From Pseudomonas alloputida (GTDB taxonomy: Bacteria > Pseudomonadota > Gammaproteobacteria > Pseudomonadales > Pseudomonadaceae): DNA of 64,000 bases. How positions within the stretch are numbered: the stretch's first letter is position 1; each line of letters starts with the position of its first letter. The stretch covers positions 3,693,501 to 3,757,500 of the forward strand of contig NZ_CP128540.1 in assembly GCF_021283545.2 (NCBI RefSeq). The letters run 5' to 3'. The position numbers and the translations under genes were made by a program. Below are positions 43,493-52,325 of this stretch, one piece after another. The notes beneath the pieces were generated by a model, which saw only the letters and a program-made list of their open reading frames with translations, was not told where the DNA came from and did no database searches.

Positions 43493-44639
43493 AGACCACC
43501 TCGACATCACGCTGGCTGGACGCACGGGGGTTGGTGAGGATGCACGGGTCGTCCATCGCGTGTTGCGACAGGAACGGGATATCAGACGTGCGCACCCCGT
43601 GCAGGCCCAGGGTTTCATGGAAGCCGATGGCACGCTTCAGGGCAATCAGGTGCTCCACCAGCCGCCCGCAGATCTGCCGGTGATTGAGACCGCGGCAGTC
43701 GATACCAAACACCTCGGCGATCACCTTGAAACGCTCCGGCGCCGAGCTGTAGTTGAACGCCACCACGTGCTCCACCAGCACCGCGTTGCACAAGCCATGG
43801 GGCAAGTCGAGGAAGCCGCCCAGGCTGTGCGACATGGCGTGCACTGCGCCCAGGATCGCATTGGAGAACGCCAGCCCCGCCTGCATGCTGCCGAGCATGA
43901 TCTTCTCGCGCAGCGCAATATCAGTAGGGTTGGCGATCATCTCCACCAGGTTGCCATTGATCAGGCGCATGGCTTCCAGCGCATGGGGGTCGGTCAGCGG
44001 CCCGTGGCCGGTAGACACGAAGGCCTCGATGGCATGCACCAACGCATCGATGCCGGTGCAGGCCGACAGGAACGGGTCCATGCTCAGGGTGGTCTGCGGG
44101 TCGATCAGCGACACGTCCGGCACCACCGCCTTGCTGACGATGGAGAACTTCATGCGTTCCTGCTGGTTGGAAATGATCACGAACTGCGACACGTCCGCCG
44201 AGGTGCCGGCGGTGGTCGGGATCAGGATCAGCGGCGGGCTGGGCACGCGGATCATGTCCACGCCTTCGAATTCGAGGATGCTGCGCCCATGGGCCACCAC
44301 GATACCGATGGCCTTGCCGCAATCCATCGGGCTGCCGCCACCGACGGCGACGATCACGTCACAGTGGTTCTGCCGATAGATCTCGGCGCCGAGCATCACC
44401 TCCTCGACCCGCGGGTTGGGTGACACCGCTGTGTACAGGCAGTAGTCGATACCCTGGGCCTGCAGGCTGGCCTCCACATCCGCCACCCAGCCGGCGGCGA
44501 TCACGCCAGGGTCGCTGACCACCAGTACCTTGCGCGCACCGAAGGTTTTGGCGTAATTGGCCACATTGTGCCGGCAGCCGGCACCAAAGATGATTTCAGG
44601 CGATACGAACTTGCGAAGGGGGCTGAAACTCTGGCTCAT
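43476..44639 (-). CDS. ercA: Iron-containing alcohol dehydrogenase (ErcA/YiaY-like)
   Basis: A 387-residue group III iron alcohol dehydrogenase. Motifs include VAVGGGSPMDCGKAIG for NAD binding and the metal ligands in VSLIDPQ, ALVHAIEAF, HAMSHSLGGFLDLPHG. The start MSQSFSPLRKFVSPEIIFG fits ErcA, which in P. aeruginosa is needed for regulation of quinoprotein ethanol oxidation rather than bulk catalysis. It is followed by the hybrid kinase gene with overlap. Distinguishing ErcA from a catabolic YiaY needs experiment. Confidence 0.85.
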   Translation of the reverse strand: MSQSFSPLRKFVSPEIIFGAGCRHNVANYAKTFGARKVLVVSDPGVIAAGWVADVEASLQAQGIDYCLYTAVSPNPRVEEVMLGAEIYRQNHCDVIVAVGGGSPMDCGKAIGIVVAHGRSILEFEGVDMIRVPSPPLILIPTTAGTSADVSQFVIISNQQERMKFSIVSKAVVPDVSLIDPQTTLSMDPFLSACTGIDALVHAIEAFVSTGHGPLTDPHALEAMRLINGNLVEMIANPTDIALREKIMLGSMQAGLAFSNAILGAVHAMSHSLGGFLDLPHGLCNAVLVEHVVAFNYSSAPERFKVIAEVFGIDCRGLNHRQICGRLVEHLIALKRAIGFHETLGLHGVRTSDIPFLSQHAMDDPCILTNPRASSQRDVEVVYGEAL

Positions 44640-44728
44640 CGGTAAGCCTGTTCTTATTGTTCTGGAAGATAACCGCCAGCGTAAAGCATCCCACCACGAA
44701 AGCAACCAGACCAAAGCGGGGCTACCGG

Positions 44729-45001
44729 TCATTCTATCCAGGATTTGGCGCGGGCCACCTCCAGAAACGCCAGTACGTCCTCTTCGAGCCCCGGTACATT
44801 GGGGAAGCGTTGTGCCAGGCGGTCGATGACCGTTGCCACGGTACTGTGGCCGTCCAGCAGCTCGAGGACCCAGCCGGCACTGGCATTGAGCTCGATGATG
44901 CCCCCGGCGTACAACAGCACGTGGCAAGCCTTCCGTGGCTCCCAGTCCAGGCGCAAGCCTCGCCCCAAGGCAAGGGCCTGCTGGCGATCAATCAGGTTCA
45001 C
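44729..45001 (-). CDS. pqqD: PQQ biosynthesis protein PqqD (second copy type)
   Basis: A 90-residue PqqD protein: MNLIDRQQALALGRGLRLDW, then LLYAGGIIELNASAGWVLEL, LDGHSTVATVIDRLAQRFP and VLAFLEVARAKSW. PqqD is the chaperone that binds PqqA and presents it to PqqE. No pqqB, pqqC or pqqE lies nearby, so this is probably an extra copy (pqqD2 in related strains) beside an extra pqqA. It lies 51 bp after pqqA on the same strand. Confidence 0.88.
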   Translation of the reverse strand: MNLIDRQQALALGRGLRLDWEPRKACHVLLYAGGIIELNASAGWVLELLDGHSTVATVIDRLAQRFPNVPGLEEDVLAFLEVARAKSWIE

Positions 45002-45052
45002 AGGCGCATACTCCAGGAGGATCCGGCCACCGTGGCGATGGCCGGGCCGTCA

Positions 45053-45124
45053 TCAACGGTTGGCGAAATACATCGTCACTTCGAAGCCAATGCGCAGGTC
45101 GGTATAGGCGGGTTTAGTCCACAT
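45053..45124 (-). CDS. pqqA: PQQ precursor peptide PqqA
   Basis: A 23-residue peptide, [20 protein letters not shown] followed by ANR. It is PqqA, with the Glu15 and Tyr19 that are joined by PqqE to become PQQ, and the spacing E-V-T-M-Y intact. AAGAAGAGGA lies before ATG 45124. It is the first gene of a pqqA-pqqD-ercA-kinase run, downstream of a box shared with other ped-locus promoters. It is too short for ordinary gene finding and so easily missed. Confidence 0.9.
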
Positions 45125-45192
45125 AGGGCAAGTCCTCTTCTTGTGCCGGAGGATTCCGGTAGAAGCATTAATGCACGGGGGCGGACTGGACC

Positions 45193-45235
45193 GAATGCTA
45201 CTTTGGAACGAGCTTGCGGGGTGCGTTGGTACGGG
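45193..45235 (-). promoter_or_regulatory. ped-type two-part box upstream of pqqA
   Basis: GAATGCTACTTTGG at 45193-45206 closely matches the pedF copy (GAATGCTGCTTTGG) and TTGGTACGGG at 45226-45235 resembles TTGGTAGTAGGGC. The gap between parts is 33 bases from start to start, against 32 in the others. It lies 69 bp upstream of the pqqA ATG. Confidence 0.5.
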
Positions 45236-45250
45236 TAGGCCATGCATGTG

Positions 45251-45345
45251 CCGGCCCTTTTGCGGGCTCGCCCGCCCCCACAGGTTCTTCACCGGTTCTG
45301 GAACCAGCGGTGAACCTGTGGGAGCGGGCAAGCCCGCGAAGGCCG
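45251..45345. repeat. Inverted REP pair (BIME-like)
   Basis: A REP element at 45251-45284 (CCGGCCCTTTTGCGGGCTCG onward) faces an inverted one at 45315-45345 (CCTGTGGGAGCGGGCAAGCC onward). The spacer has its own inverted repeat TTCACC/GGTGAA. It lies directly after the aldB stop and before the pqqA promoter. Confidence 0.8.
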
Positions 45346-45354
45346 CGACGCGGT

Positions 45355-46875
45355 TTAGAAGAAGCCCAGCGGATTGATGTCGTAGCTCACCAGCAGGTTC
45401 TTGGTCTGCTGATAATGGTCAAGCATCATCTTGTGGGTCTCACGGCCAACACCGGACTTCTTGTACCCCCCGAACGCCGCATGCGCCGGGTACAGGTGGT
45501 AGCAGTTGGTCCACACTCGCCCGGCCTTGATCCCGCGGCCCATGCGGTAAGCGCGGTTGATGTCGCGGGTCCACAGGCCGGCGCCCAGGCCGAATTCACT
45601 GTCGTTGGCGATCGCCAGCGCTTCGGCTTCGTCCTTGAAGGTGGTCACGCCCACCACTGGCCCGAAGATTTCTTCCTGGAACACGCGCATCTTGTTGTTG
45701 CCCTTGAGCAGGGTTGGCTGAATGTAGTAACCGCTGGCCAGGTCACCCTGCAGCCGCTCGGCACCACCGCCGGTGAGCAGCTGCGCGCCCTCCTCCCGGG
45801 CAATTTCCAGGTACGAAAGGATCTTGTCGTACTGTTGCTCGGACGCCTGAGCACCCACCATGGTTTCGGTATCCAGCGGGTTGCCGCGGGTGATCTTGGC
45901 GATCTTCTTCATCACCTCGGCCATGAACGGTTCGTAGATCGACTCCTGGATCAGCGCCCGTGACGGGCAGGTGCACACCTCGCCCTGGTTGAAGAACGCC
46001 AGCACCAGGCCTTCGGCAGCCTTCTCGATGAACGCCGGCTCGGCCTGCATGATGTCTTCGAAGAAAATGTTCGGCGACTTGCCACCCAGTTCGACGGTGG
46101 ACGGGATGATGTTCTCGGCCGCGCACTTCATGATGTGCGAGCCCACCGGGGTGGACCCGGTGAACGCGATCTTGGCAATGCGCTTGCTGGTGGCCAGCGC
46201 CTCACCGGCCTCACGGCCAAAGCCCTGGACGATGTTCAGTACGCCTGCCGGCAACAGGTCGGCGATCAGTTCGGCAAAGACGGTAATCGACAGCGGCGTC
46301 TGCTCCGCGGGCTTGAGCACCACGCAGTTGCCAGCGGCCAAGGCCGGGGCGAGCTTCCAGGCGGCCATCAGCAGCGGGAAGTTCCACGGGATGATCTGCC
46401 CCACCACACCCAGCGGCTCGTGAATGTGATAAGCCACGGTGCCTTCGTTGATCTCGCCTACGCCACCCTCCTGGGCGCGGATGCAACCGGCAAAATAGCG
46501 GAAGTGGTCCGCTGCCAGCGGCACGTCGGCATTCAAGGTTTCGCGTATGGCCTTGCCGTTGTCCCAGCTTTCGGTAACCGCCAGCACTTCCAGGTTCTGT
46601 TCGATGCGGTCGGCAATTTTCAGCAGTACCCGCGCACGGTCTTGCACCGAGGTCTTGCCCCAGGCTTCGGCGGCGGCATGCGCGGCGTCCAGGGCGCGCT
46701 CGACGTCCTGGGCCGTGGAGCGCGGGAATTCGGCAATCGGCTGGCCATTGACCGGCGAGCTGTTGATGAAGTACTGGCCAGCCAACGGCTGCACGAACTC
46801 GCCACCGATGAAGTTGCCATAACGGGGTTTGAAGGATACGACGGCGCCTGGAGTTCCGGGTTGTGCGTAGATCAT
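45355..46875 (-). CDS. Aldehyde dehydrogenase of the ped locus (AldB/ExaC-like)
   Basis: A 506-residue NAD-dependent aldehyde dehydrogenase, of the ExaC/AldB class. Signatures are [20 protein letters not shown], catalytic Glu in [13 protein letters not shown] and catalytic Cys in [17 protein letters not shown]; the C-terminus YDINPLGFF is typical. It would oxidise the aldehydes made by PedE/PedH, in the cytoplasm. Upstream, a two-part box identical in spacing to that of pedF suggests shared control. AGAGG precedes the ATG. Confidence 0.9.
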
Positions 46876-46949
46876 GCTGAGCCTCTGCGGGTCGGTGCCT
46901 GTCCCACGACAGGCGATGCACCGATGGTAAGAAGCCCCGCGTGCCGGGC

Positions 46950-46994
46950 GAATGCATCGTTGGCAGCGGGGCTCTCGTCATTTGGTAGTAGGGC
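46950..46994 (-). promoter_or_regulatory. ped-type two-part box upstream of aldehyde dehydrogenase
   Basis: GAATGC (46950-46955) and TTGGTAGTAGGGC (46982-46994) lie 32 bp apart from start to start, the same as upstream of pedF, and the 13-mer is identical in both. The box begins 75 bp upstream of the start codon. It is a likely site for a ped-locus response regulator such as PedR1 (AgmR/ErbR type). Confidence 0.6.
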
Positions 46995-47037
46995 CGCTTG
47001 CCACCGATCAGCGGCAGCAAGCGGCAGTAGGCAGGCG

Positions 47038-48825
47038 TTATGGCTTGACGCTTGCCGTTTGCTGCAACTGCTTGGGCAACTTGAAGGTCCAGAGCATGCC
47101 GCCCTGGTTGAAGTCCTTGACCCGTTTGGCCACTTCGCCGCCCCACAGCGGCACCGCGCCGCCCCAGCCGGAGACTACCGAAACGTATTGCTCGCCGTCC
47201 ATTTCCCAGGTGACGGGCGAGCCGAGCACGCCCGAGCCGGTCTGGAATTCCCAGACCTTGTCGCCGGTCTTGGCGTTGAATGCCTGCAGGAAGCCCTCTG
47301 GCGTGCCCGTGAACACCAGGTTGCCCTTGGTGGTCAGCACACCGCCCCACAGCGGCGCATAGTTCTTGTGGCGCCACACTTCCTTGCCGCTGACCGGGTC
47401 GATGGCGCGCAGCACGCCGATGTAGTCTTCATTGAGCGGCTTGATGGTGAAGCCGGCACCGAGGAACGCCGCACCTTTCTTATAGGCGATGCCTTCGTTC
47501 CAGATGTCCATGCCCCACTCGTTGGACGGCACGTAGAACAGCCCTGTGTCCTTGTTGTAGGCCATCGGCATCCAGTTCTTGGCGCCGAGGAAGGCCGGCG
47601 CGACGAACACCGAGCTGCCCTTGGCCTCGCTGCCGGGTGCGCCCGGGCGGCTGGCGTCGTTGTAGATCGGCCGGCCGTCCTTGTCCAGGCCAGTGGCCCA
47701 GGTGATCTTGTCCACGAAGGGGAAGCCGCGGATGAACTTGCCGTTGGTGCGGTCGAGCACGTAGAAGAAACCGTTGCGGTCTGCCGTGGCGGCAGCCTTG
47801 ACCTCCTTGCCGCCGTCCTTGTAGTTGAACGAGATCAGCTCGTTGACGCCGTCGAAGTCCCAGCCGTCATGCGGCGTGCTCTGGAAGTGCCACTTGATGG
47901 TGCCGTCGTCCGGGTTCAGTGCCAGGCGTGAGGAGGAGTACAGGTTGTCACCGGGGCGCAGGTGCGAGTTCCACGGCGCCGGGTTACCGGTACCAAACAG
48001 GATCAGGTTGGTTTCAGGGTCGTAGTAACCCCCCAGCCACGGCGCGGCGCCGCCGGTCTTCCACAGGTCGCCAGGCCAGGTCTTGCCCGCCTCACCGCCG
48101 GAAATACCGTTCTCGATCGCCTTGCCATCCTTGTACACATAGCCCATGTGCCCTTCCACGGTGGGGCGCATCCACAGCAGTTCGCCGTTCTCCGGGTTGT
48201 ACGCCTGGATCTTGCCCACCACGCCGAACTCGCCGCCGGCAACGCCTGTGATCAGCTTGCCATTGACGATCATCGGCGCGGCGCTGATGGAGTAGCCTTC
48301 TTTGTGGTCGGCGACCTTCTTGCTCCAGACCACCTTGCCGGTGTCCTTGTTCAGGGCCACCAGCTTGGCGTCCAGCGTGCCGAAGAACACCAGGTTGCCG
48401 TACAGCGCGACGCCGCGGTTGATTACGTCGCAGCAGGGGCGGATGTCATCCGGCAGACGTGCATCGTATTGCCACAGTTTCTTGCCGGTGCGGGCATCCA
48501 CGGCGAACACCCGCGAGTAGGAGCCGGTCAGGTACATCACCCCGTCCTTGATCAGCGGCTGGGCCTGCTGGCCGCGCTGCTTCTCCCCGCCGAAGGAGAA
48601 CGCCCAGACCGGGCGCAGCTCCTTGACGTTATTGACATTGAGCAGGTCCAGCGGGCTGTAGCGCTGGCCCTGCACGCCCAGGCCATTGGTCACGATCTGC
48701 TGCGGGTTCTTCGGGTCCTGGAGGATTTCTTCATTGCTGACAGCGGCGTGAGCCGCGCCGGCAAGCAGCATGGCGCTGAGCACCAGGCTCACGGCGAACA
48801 AGGGGCGACGTGGGGATCGGGTCAT
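47038..48825 (-). CDS. pedH: Lanthanide-dependent PQQ alcohol dehydrogenase PedH
   Basis: A 595-residue periplasmic quinoprotein with a signal peptide (ending GAAHA near residue 27) and an eight-bladed propeller. Adjacent cysteines Cys131-Cys132 (RPCCDV) hold PQQ. The metal ligands are Glu199, Asn281, Asp323 and the additional Asp325 (GWDFDGVNE), the hallmark of lanthanide-using XoxF/PedH enzymes. It oxidises short alcohols and aldehydes when La or Ce is present. I placed the start at ATG 48825, preceded by AAAGGTAG; the frame upstream crosses promoter sequence. Confidence 0.95.
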   Translation of the reverse strand: MTRSPRRPLFAVSLVLSAMLLAGAAHAAVSNEEILQDPKNPQQIVTNGLGVQGQRYSPLDLLNVNNVKELRPVWAFSFGGEKQRGQQAQPLIKDGVMYLTGSYSRVFAVDARTGKKLWQYDARLPDDIRPCCDVINRGVALYGNLVFFGTLDAKLVALNKDTGKVVWSKKVADHKEGYSISAAPMIVNGKLITGVAGGEFGVVGKIQAYNPENGELLWMRPTVEGHMGYVYKDGKAIENGISGGEAGKTWPGDLWKTGGAAPWLGGYYDPETNLILFGTGNPAPWNSHLRPGDNLYSSSRLALNPDDGTIKWHFQSTPHDGWDFDGVNELISFNYKDGGKEVKAAATADRNGFFYVLDRTNGKFIRGFPFVDKITWATGLDKDGRPIYNDASRPGAPGSEAKGSSVFVAPAFLGAKNWMPMAYNKDTGLFYVPSNEWGMDIWNEGIAYKKGAAFLGAGFTIKPLNEDYIGVLRAIDPVSGKEVWRHKNYAPLWGGVLTTKGNLVFTGTPEGFLQAFNAKTGDKVWEFQTGSGVLGSPVTWEMDGEQYVSVVSGWGGAVPLWGGEVAKRVKDFNQGGMLWTFKLPKQLQQTASVKP

Positions 48826-48854
48826 GACGGCTACCTTTGGTTTTTTTGTTGTGC

Positions 48855-48894
48855 CCGGGAAAATTTCCCGGTGTGTCGGGAATTCTTGGTCCCG
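48855..48894 (-). promoter_or_regulatory. CGGGAA palindromes upstream of pedH
   Basis: CCGGGAAAATTTCCCGG (48855-48871) is a perfect 17-bp palindrome 30-46 bp before the pedH ATG. A second imperfect one (CGGGA at 48877-48881, TCCCG at 48890-48894) follows upstream. A related palindrome is found before pedE. The position so near the start suggests repression or attenuation. Confidence 0.65.
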
Positions 48895-48939
48895 ACCCGA
48901 TTGCCAACAATTGCTCGCAGTGCGGAGTTTTCTAGTTCC

Positions 48940-48951
48940 TTGGTAGCGGCC
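48940..48951 (-). promoter_or_regulatory. Partial ped-type box upstream of pedH
   Basis: TTGGTAGCGGCC resembles the TTGGTAGTAGGGC half of the box upstream of aldB and pedF. The second half, about 30 bp away (TTGCTCGCAGTGCGG at 48911-48925), is only partly conserved. Confidence 0.35.
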
Positions 48952-48996
48952 TGAGTGATGGGTGGGCGGCACGGGGGCTGACAGGCACAAAAAATG

Positions 48997-49920
48997 TCAT
49001 GGCAAGCGCTGCAACTGCTGGCGCTCGTAACGCGGGTACAGGTGGCTGACACTGCGGATCAGCTCATAACGCGTCAGGCTGATCCCGGCAAAACGTTCGG
49101 GAATGGGGCTGCGGATCATCTCAGCCATGTCGTCACCGCGCGCCGCGCCATCACGCATCAGGCCATCGAGCCAGCCCAGGTAGTCACGCATCTGCACGAA
49201 CGGCTGCGCATCACTGGCCAACGGGCCATGCCCGGGTACAAGCTGTTTCCAGGGCAGTGCCTGCAGGGTATCCAGGTCCTTGAGCCACACGTCCAGCCCC
49301 GGGCTGTTGGGCGTGGTCAGGGCGCGTTGGTAGAACACCAGGTCGCCGGCGAACAGCACCCCGGTCTTTTCATCGAAAATCGCCAGGTCGGCACCCGTAT
49401 GCCCGCCCAGCCCCAGCAACCTCAGGCGGTGCCCACCCACCTCATGCACGCCCGGCTGCAGCACCCGGGTCGGCAGCACCACCTCGGTACCGCGCATCCA
49501 GTCGCCGACCAGGCGATACATGTTCTCGGCCATGGCATCGCCTTGCTGGCGCAGCAGGTCGCGGGTGCCGGCCAGGGCACCGATCGGCACATCGGCAAAG
49601 GCCTGGTTGCCCAGCACATGGTCAGGATGATGATGGGTCAGCAGCACCTCCACTACCGGCTTGTCGGTGAGGGTGGCAATTGCCTTGCGCAATGCCTCGC
49701 CATAGCCTTTCGACGGCCCGCTGTCGATCACCACCACACCGCTGTCGGTGACGATGAACGCGGTGTTGACCACATTGCCGCCATTGGCCTTGGCGAAATT
49801 GTCGGTGCTGCCTTCCAGCAACCAGGTGCCCTCGGCGATCTGCCGGGGGGTGAGCCGGTACGCCAGATCAGCCTGGGCCGGCAGCCCCAGGCACAGCAGC
49901 AACAGCAGGATCCAACGCAT
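48997..49920 (-). CDS. Quinoprotein-associated metallo-beta-lactamase-fold hydrolase
   Basis: A 307-residue secreted zinc hydrolase of the MBL fold, of the type found as 'quinoprotein relay system zinc metallohydrolase'. Signal peptide MRWILLLLLCLGLPAQA; metal-binding LLTHHHPDHVLGN, then GLGGHTGADLA and VPGHGP. Its function beside quinoprotein dehydrogenases is not known. ATG 49920 marks the signal peptide start. It is next to the SoxYZ-like gene on the same strand. Confidence 0.88.
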   Translation of the reverse strand: MRWILLLLLCLGLPAQADLAYRLTPRQIAEGTWLLEGSTDNFAKANGGNVVNTAFIVTDSGVVVIDSGPSKGYGEALRKAIATLTDKPVVEVLLTHHHPDHVLGNQAFADVPIGALAGTRDLLRQQGDAMAENMYRLVGDWMRGTEVVLPTRVLQPGVHEVGGHRLRLLGLGGHTGADLAIFDEKTGVLFAGDLVFYQRALTTPNSPGLDVWLKDLDTLQALPWKQLVPGHGPLASDAQPFVQMRDYLGWLDGLMRDGAARGDDMAEMIRSPIPERFAGISLTRYELIRSVSHLYPRYERQQLQRLP

Positions 49921-49958
49921 GACGGTGCCTCGGGTCAGGGTGAAATCAGACAACGCGC

Positions 49959-50720
49959 TCAGGGCAGCGCCGCCTCGAACTGGTTGCCGCTGTTGTCCCG
50001 CAACAGCAGCCGTGTTGGCCCGGGGCCCTGAATGTCAAAGCCCAGGTTGGGGTTTTCGCTGACCGCCGGGTACAGCTCCAGGCTGGCCAGGCGCTGGCCA
50101 TCTGCACCTTGTAACTCGGCATGGTTGAGAAAGAACTCAGGAATGCCGCTGACCAGGCCGTTATCCATGGGGTGGGCCACCTGCAGGCGCAGGCGGCTGC
50201 TGTCGCCACGCGGGTAGCGCCCGCCCAGCACCTCCCCGAGGTGCTCCTCCCAGCCGGGCTGGGTGCGCACCACGCTGGGTGCGGTACAACCGCCGCCGGC
50301 CGCATCGATCAGGGTCGAACCGACGTGCCACAGGCCATCGCGCGTCAGTACAGCGGCGCGCAGCGGTGTGGCCTGTTCGATGCGGATGCGGATCGACAAC
50401 CAGGGCAACACGCGCTCACCGGGCTGAAAGTCGACGATGCGCGGCAGAGGGTTCAGCTCTGCCCAGGCGATAATCCGCACCACATCGCCCGTGAACGCCC
50501 GGGCGTCGATCTCCAGCGGTACCTGCCGTGCATCCTCGGCAAAGGGCGGCGCCAGAAGCTTCACACGGTCATCGAACACGAACGCCGCCTGCCCCAGCAA
50601 CTGCTTGTGGTAGAAGTCCCACATCACGGAAGGCACCGGGTCTGTGTGGGTGCCTTGTGTCGCAGCCTGGGCGGCCCAGGGCATCCAGCAGGCCAGCAGG
50701 AAAGTTGCTCGCCAGTTCAT
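49959..50720 (-). CDS. Quinoprotein-associated SoxYZ-like carrier
   Basis: A 253-residue secreted protein with a signal peptide (LACWMPWAAQA) and SoxY- and SoxZ-like beta domains joined in one chain. SoxYZ normally carries sulfur intermediates on a GGCGG-type Cys; here only AAGGGCTAPS resembles it and is at residue 145, between the two domains, so it may bind something through that Cys. AGGAG lies 6 bp before ATG 50720. It belongs to the accessory genes of the ped locus. Confidence 0.8.
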   Translation of the reverse strand: MNWRATFLLACWMPWAAQAATQGTHTDPVPSVMWDFYHKQLLGQAAFVFDDRVKLLAPPFAEDARQVPLEIDARAFTGDVVRIIAWAELNPLPRIVDFQPGERVLPWLSIRIRIEQATPLRAAVLTRDGLWHVGSTLIDAAGGGCTAPSVVRTQPGWEEHLGEVLGGRYPRGDSSRLRLQVAHPMDNGLVSGIPEFFLNHAELQGADGQRLASLELYPAVSENPNLGFDIQGPGPTRLLLRDNSGNQFEAALP

Positions 50721-50728
50721 GGCCACTC

Positions 50729-51604
50729 CTATTGATACATCTCCGGGACCTCGTAACGCAGGCCGTACGCGGCATACATCGCCTTGAGCCGGCCATCGCG
50801 AATCATCGCTTCCATGGCCTCCTCAACTGCATAGGCCAGCTGCCGGTTGCTTTCATGCACGGCCATGCCGATTTCCCAGGCCTGTTTGCCGAGGTTCGGG
50901 TAGGCGTTCTCTGCCAAGGCCAGTTGTGGGTCGGCGGCCTGGTGCAGCTGCCAGTCAACCTCGCCGCGCATCGCCATCACTGCGTCCACCTGGCCGGCCT
51001 GCATGGCAGCGAAAGCCTGCTGCACGCCGGGGTAATGGTGGGTCCTGGCGCTGAGCATGCCGTTGAACACCGATGTCAGGTAGAACGACGGCACGCTGTC
51101 CACCTCGACCCCGATAGGATGCTGCTGGAATACCGCGACACTGGCCACCGAGGCCAGTCGACGGCGATCGTAGGCCACCTGCCAACGCTCCTGCTGATAG
51201 GGGCCGAACATCACCACCTGGGCGTTTTCCAGCTCCCCCAGCTCGTTGCGCCGCTGCGCGTAGGCGCGATCGTAAGGCACCCGCATCATCAGGTCGGCCA
51301 ATTGCTGATGACGCAGCGGGCTGCCACGCCAGATGTAGTCGCGCAGGTCATCGTCGAGCTTTTCTCCGGGTGGCGCCCAGATCAGTTGCAGGCGTACCCC
51401 CAAGGCCGTGGCCAGGGCCTGCGCCAGCTCCACATCGACACCACGCGGCTGGCCGTGGTCCTGAAAACTGTAGGGGGCGAAATCCTTGTACACCGCCACC
51501 TTGAGCTCGCCGGCAGCGATGATCGCGTCATAGTTGCGCACCTGCGCCTGGGCCGCCGCGCACCACAGCAGCAGGCCACTCAACAGCACCGCCCACAGAC
51601 GCAT
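50729..51604 (-). CDS. Quinoprotein-associated solute-binding protein
   Basis: A 291-residue periplasmic binding protein (family 3 type) with a signal peptide MRLWAVLLSGLLLWCAAAQA. Binding-protein motifs are ELKVAVYKDFAPYSFQDHG and GVDVELAQALATALGVRLQL. Relatives occur beside methanol and ethanol quinoprotein genes (XoxJ/MxaJ-like) and may help activate or load the dehydrogenase. GAGGAG lies 9 bp before ATG 51604. It lies 5 bp downstream of pedF and is probably translated with it. Confidence 0.85.
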   Translation of the reverse strand: MRLWAVLLSGLLLWCAAAQAQVRNYDAIIAAGELKVAVYKDFAPYSFQDHGQPRGVDVELAQALATALGVRLQLIWAPPGEKLDDDLRDYIWRGSPLRHQQLADLMMRVPYDRAYAQRRNELGELENAQVVMFGPYQQERWQVAYDRRRLASVASVAVFQQHPIGVEVDSVPSFYLTSVFNGMLSARTHHYPGVQQAFAAMQAGQVDAVMAMRGEVDWQLHQAADPQLALAENAYPNLGKQAWEIGMAVHESNRQLAYAVEEAMEAMIRDGRLKAMYAAYGLRYEVPEMYQ

Positions 51605-51609
51605 GGCCG

Positions 51610-52071
51610 TCACTCCTCGACGTGCACGCTGTCCAGATAGGTGCGCACCGCCCACAGGGCTTCCTGGCTGAGGTAATCGGCCATCTTCGGCATGTACACG
51701 CGGCCGTCGCGAACCGCGCCGTGGCGTACCCGCTCGACGAACCATTCATCGCCGGCATCACCCGCATCGAGCATGCGCAAGTCAGGCGCGATACCACCGG
51801 ACTTGGCCTCCAGGCCATGACAGGCAGCGCAGTTCTGGTTGTAGGCCGAGGCGCCGATTTCCACGGCCTTGTCGTGCTCGGGCGAGCTGCGGTACGGGTT
51901 GACCGCGGCCCAGCCGTCGCCGTCCAGGCTCACGCCAGTGTCCTTGATCGGGGTCAGGCCCTTGGTCTCCACTGCCTGGGGCACCACGTTGCCATGGGCC
52001 CAGGCTGTACCGGTCAGCACGGCTGCGGCCAGCAACCCAGCAGCAAGCAACACATTGCATTTTGTTGTCAT
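51610..52071 (-). CDS. pedF: Cytochrome c PedF
   Basis: A 153-residue periplasmic cytochrome c550 with signal peptide (LTGTAWA, then HGNVVPQ), a single haem motif NCAACHG and a distal Met in YMPKMADYL. It accepts electrons from reduced PQQ in PedE and PedH and passes them to the oxidase chain. The head position on a minus-strand run with the solute-binding, SoxYZ-like and MBL genes, and the pedE gene diverging from it, fit the known locus. GAGGGC precedes ATG 52071. Confidence 0.92.
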   Translation of the reverse strand: MTTKCNVLLAAGLLAAAVLTGTAWAHGNVVPQAVETKGLTPIKDTGVSLDGDGWAAVNPYRSSPEHDKAVEIGASAYNQNCAACHGLEAKSGGIAPDLRMLDAGDAGDEWFVERVRHGAVRDGRVYMPKMADYLSQEALWAVRTYLDSVHVEE

Positions 52072-52150
52072 TGTTATGCCCTCACCATTGCACACAAAGC
52101 CTCAACCACAGAGGCCGTGCCGCCATCTTAGGAACAGCCCGCGGGCGGCC

Positions 52151-52195
52151 GAATGCTGCTTTGGTGGCCGGGCCTTAATCCCTTGGTAGTAGGGC
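52151..52195 (-). promoter_or_regulatory. ped-type two-part box upstream of pedF
   Basis: GAATGCTGCTTTGG (52151-52164) and TTGGTAGTAGGGC (52183-52195) repeat the aldB box with identical 32-bp spacing. It starts 80 bp upstream of the pedF start. A possible -10, TAAGAT on the minus strand (52130-52125), follows. Confidence 0.6.
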
Positions 52196-52225
52196 TTGTG
52201 GCGAAGGGCCAATTGAGGTGCCGCG

Positions 52226-52240
52226 CGGGAATTATTCCCG
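52226..52240 (+). promoter_or_regulatory. CGGGAAT palindrome upstream of pedE
   Basis: CGGGAATTATTCCCG is a perfect 15-bp palindrome 86-100 bp before the pedE ATG, at a distance suited to activation. It is closely related to the pedH palindrome. Confidence 0.65.
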
Positions 52241-52325
52241 GCAAGGGCGGGACTTTTTCCGTATCCCGCGATGGCCGCTGCGCCCCACCCTGTGCAGGCC
52301 AAAACCTCCACTGGGAACTGCAACC

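Noticed and set aside
41975..43537. Long plus-strand open frame of about 520 codons opposite the hybrid kinase
   Set aside because: It lies in antisense of a well-supported kinase gene; its translation has the Gln/His-rich composition of GC-rich antisense frames and no ribosome site.
45251..45345. CRISPR-like array
   Set aside because: Only two inverted REP elements are present; there are no regular direct repeats with unique spacers here or elsewhere in the window.
46135..47931. Open plus-strand frame of about 598 codons
   Set aside because: It spans two good minus-strand genes (aldB and pedH) and an intergenic region, without any known domain.
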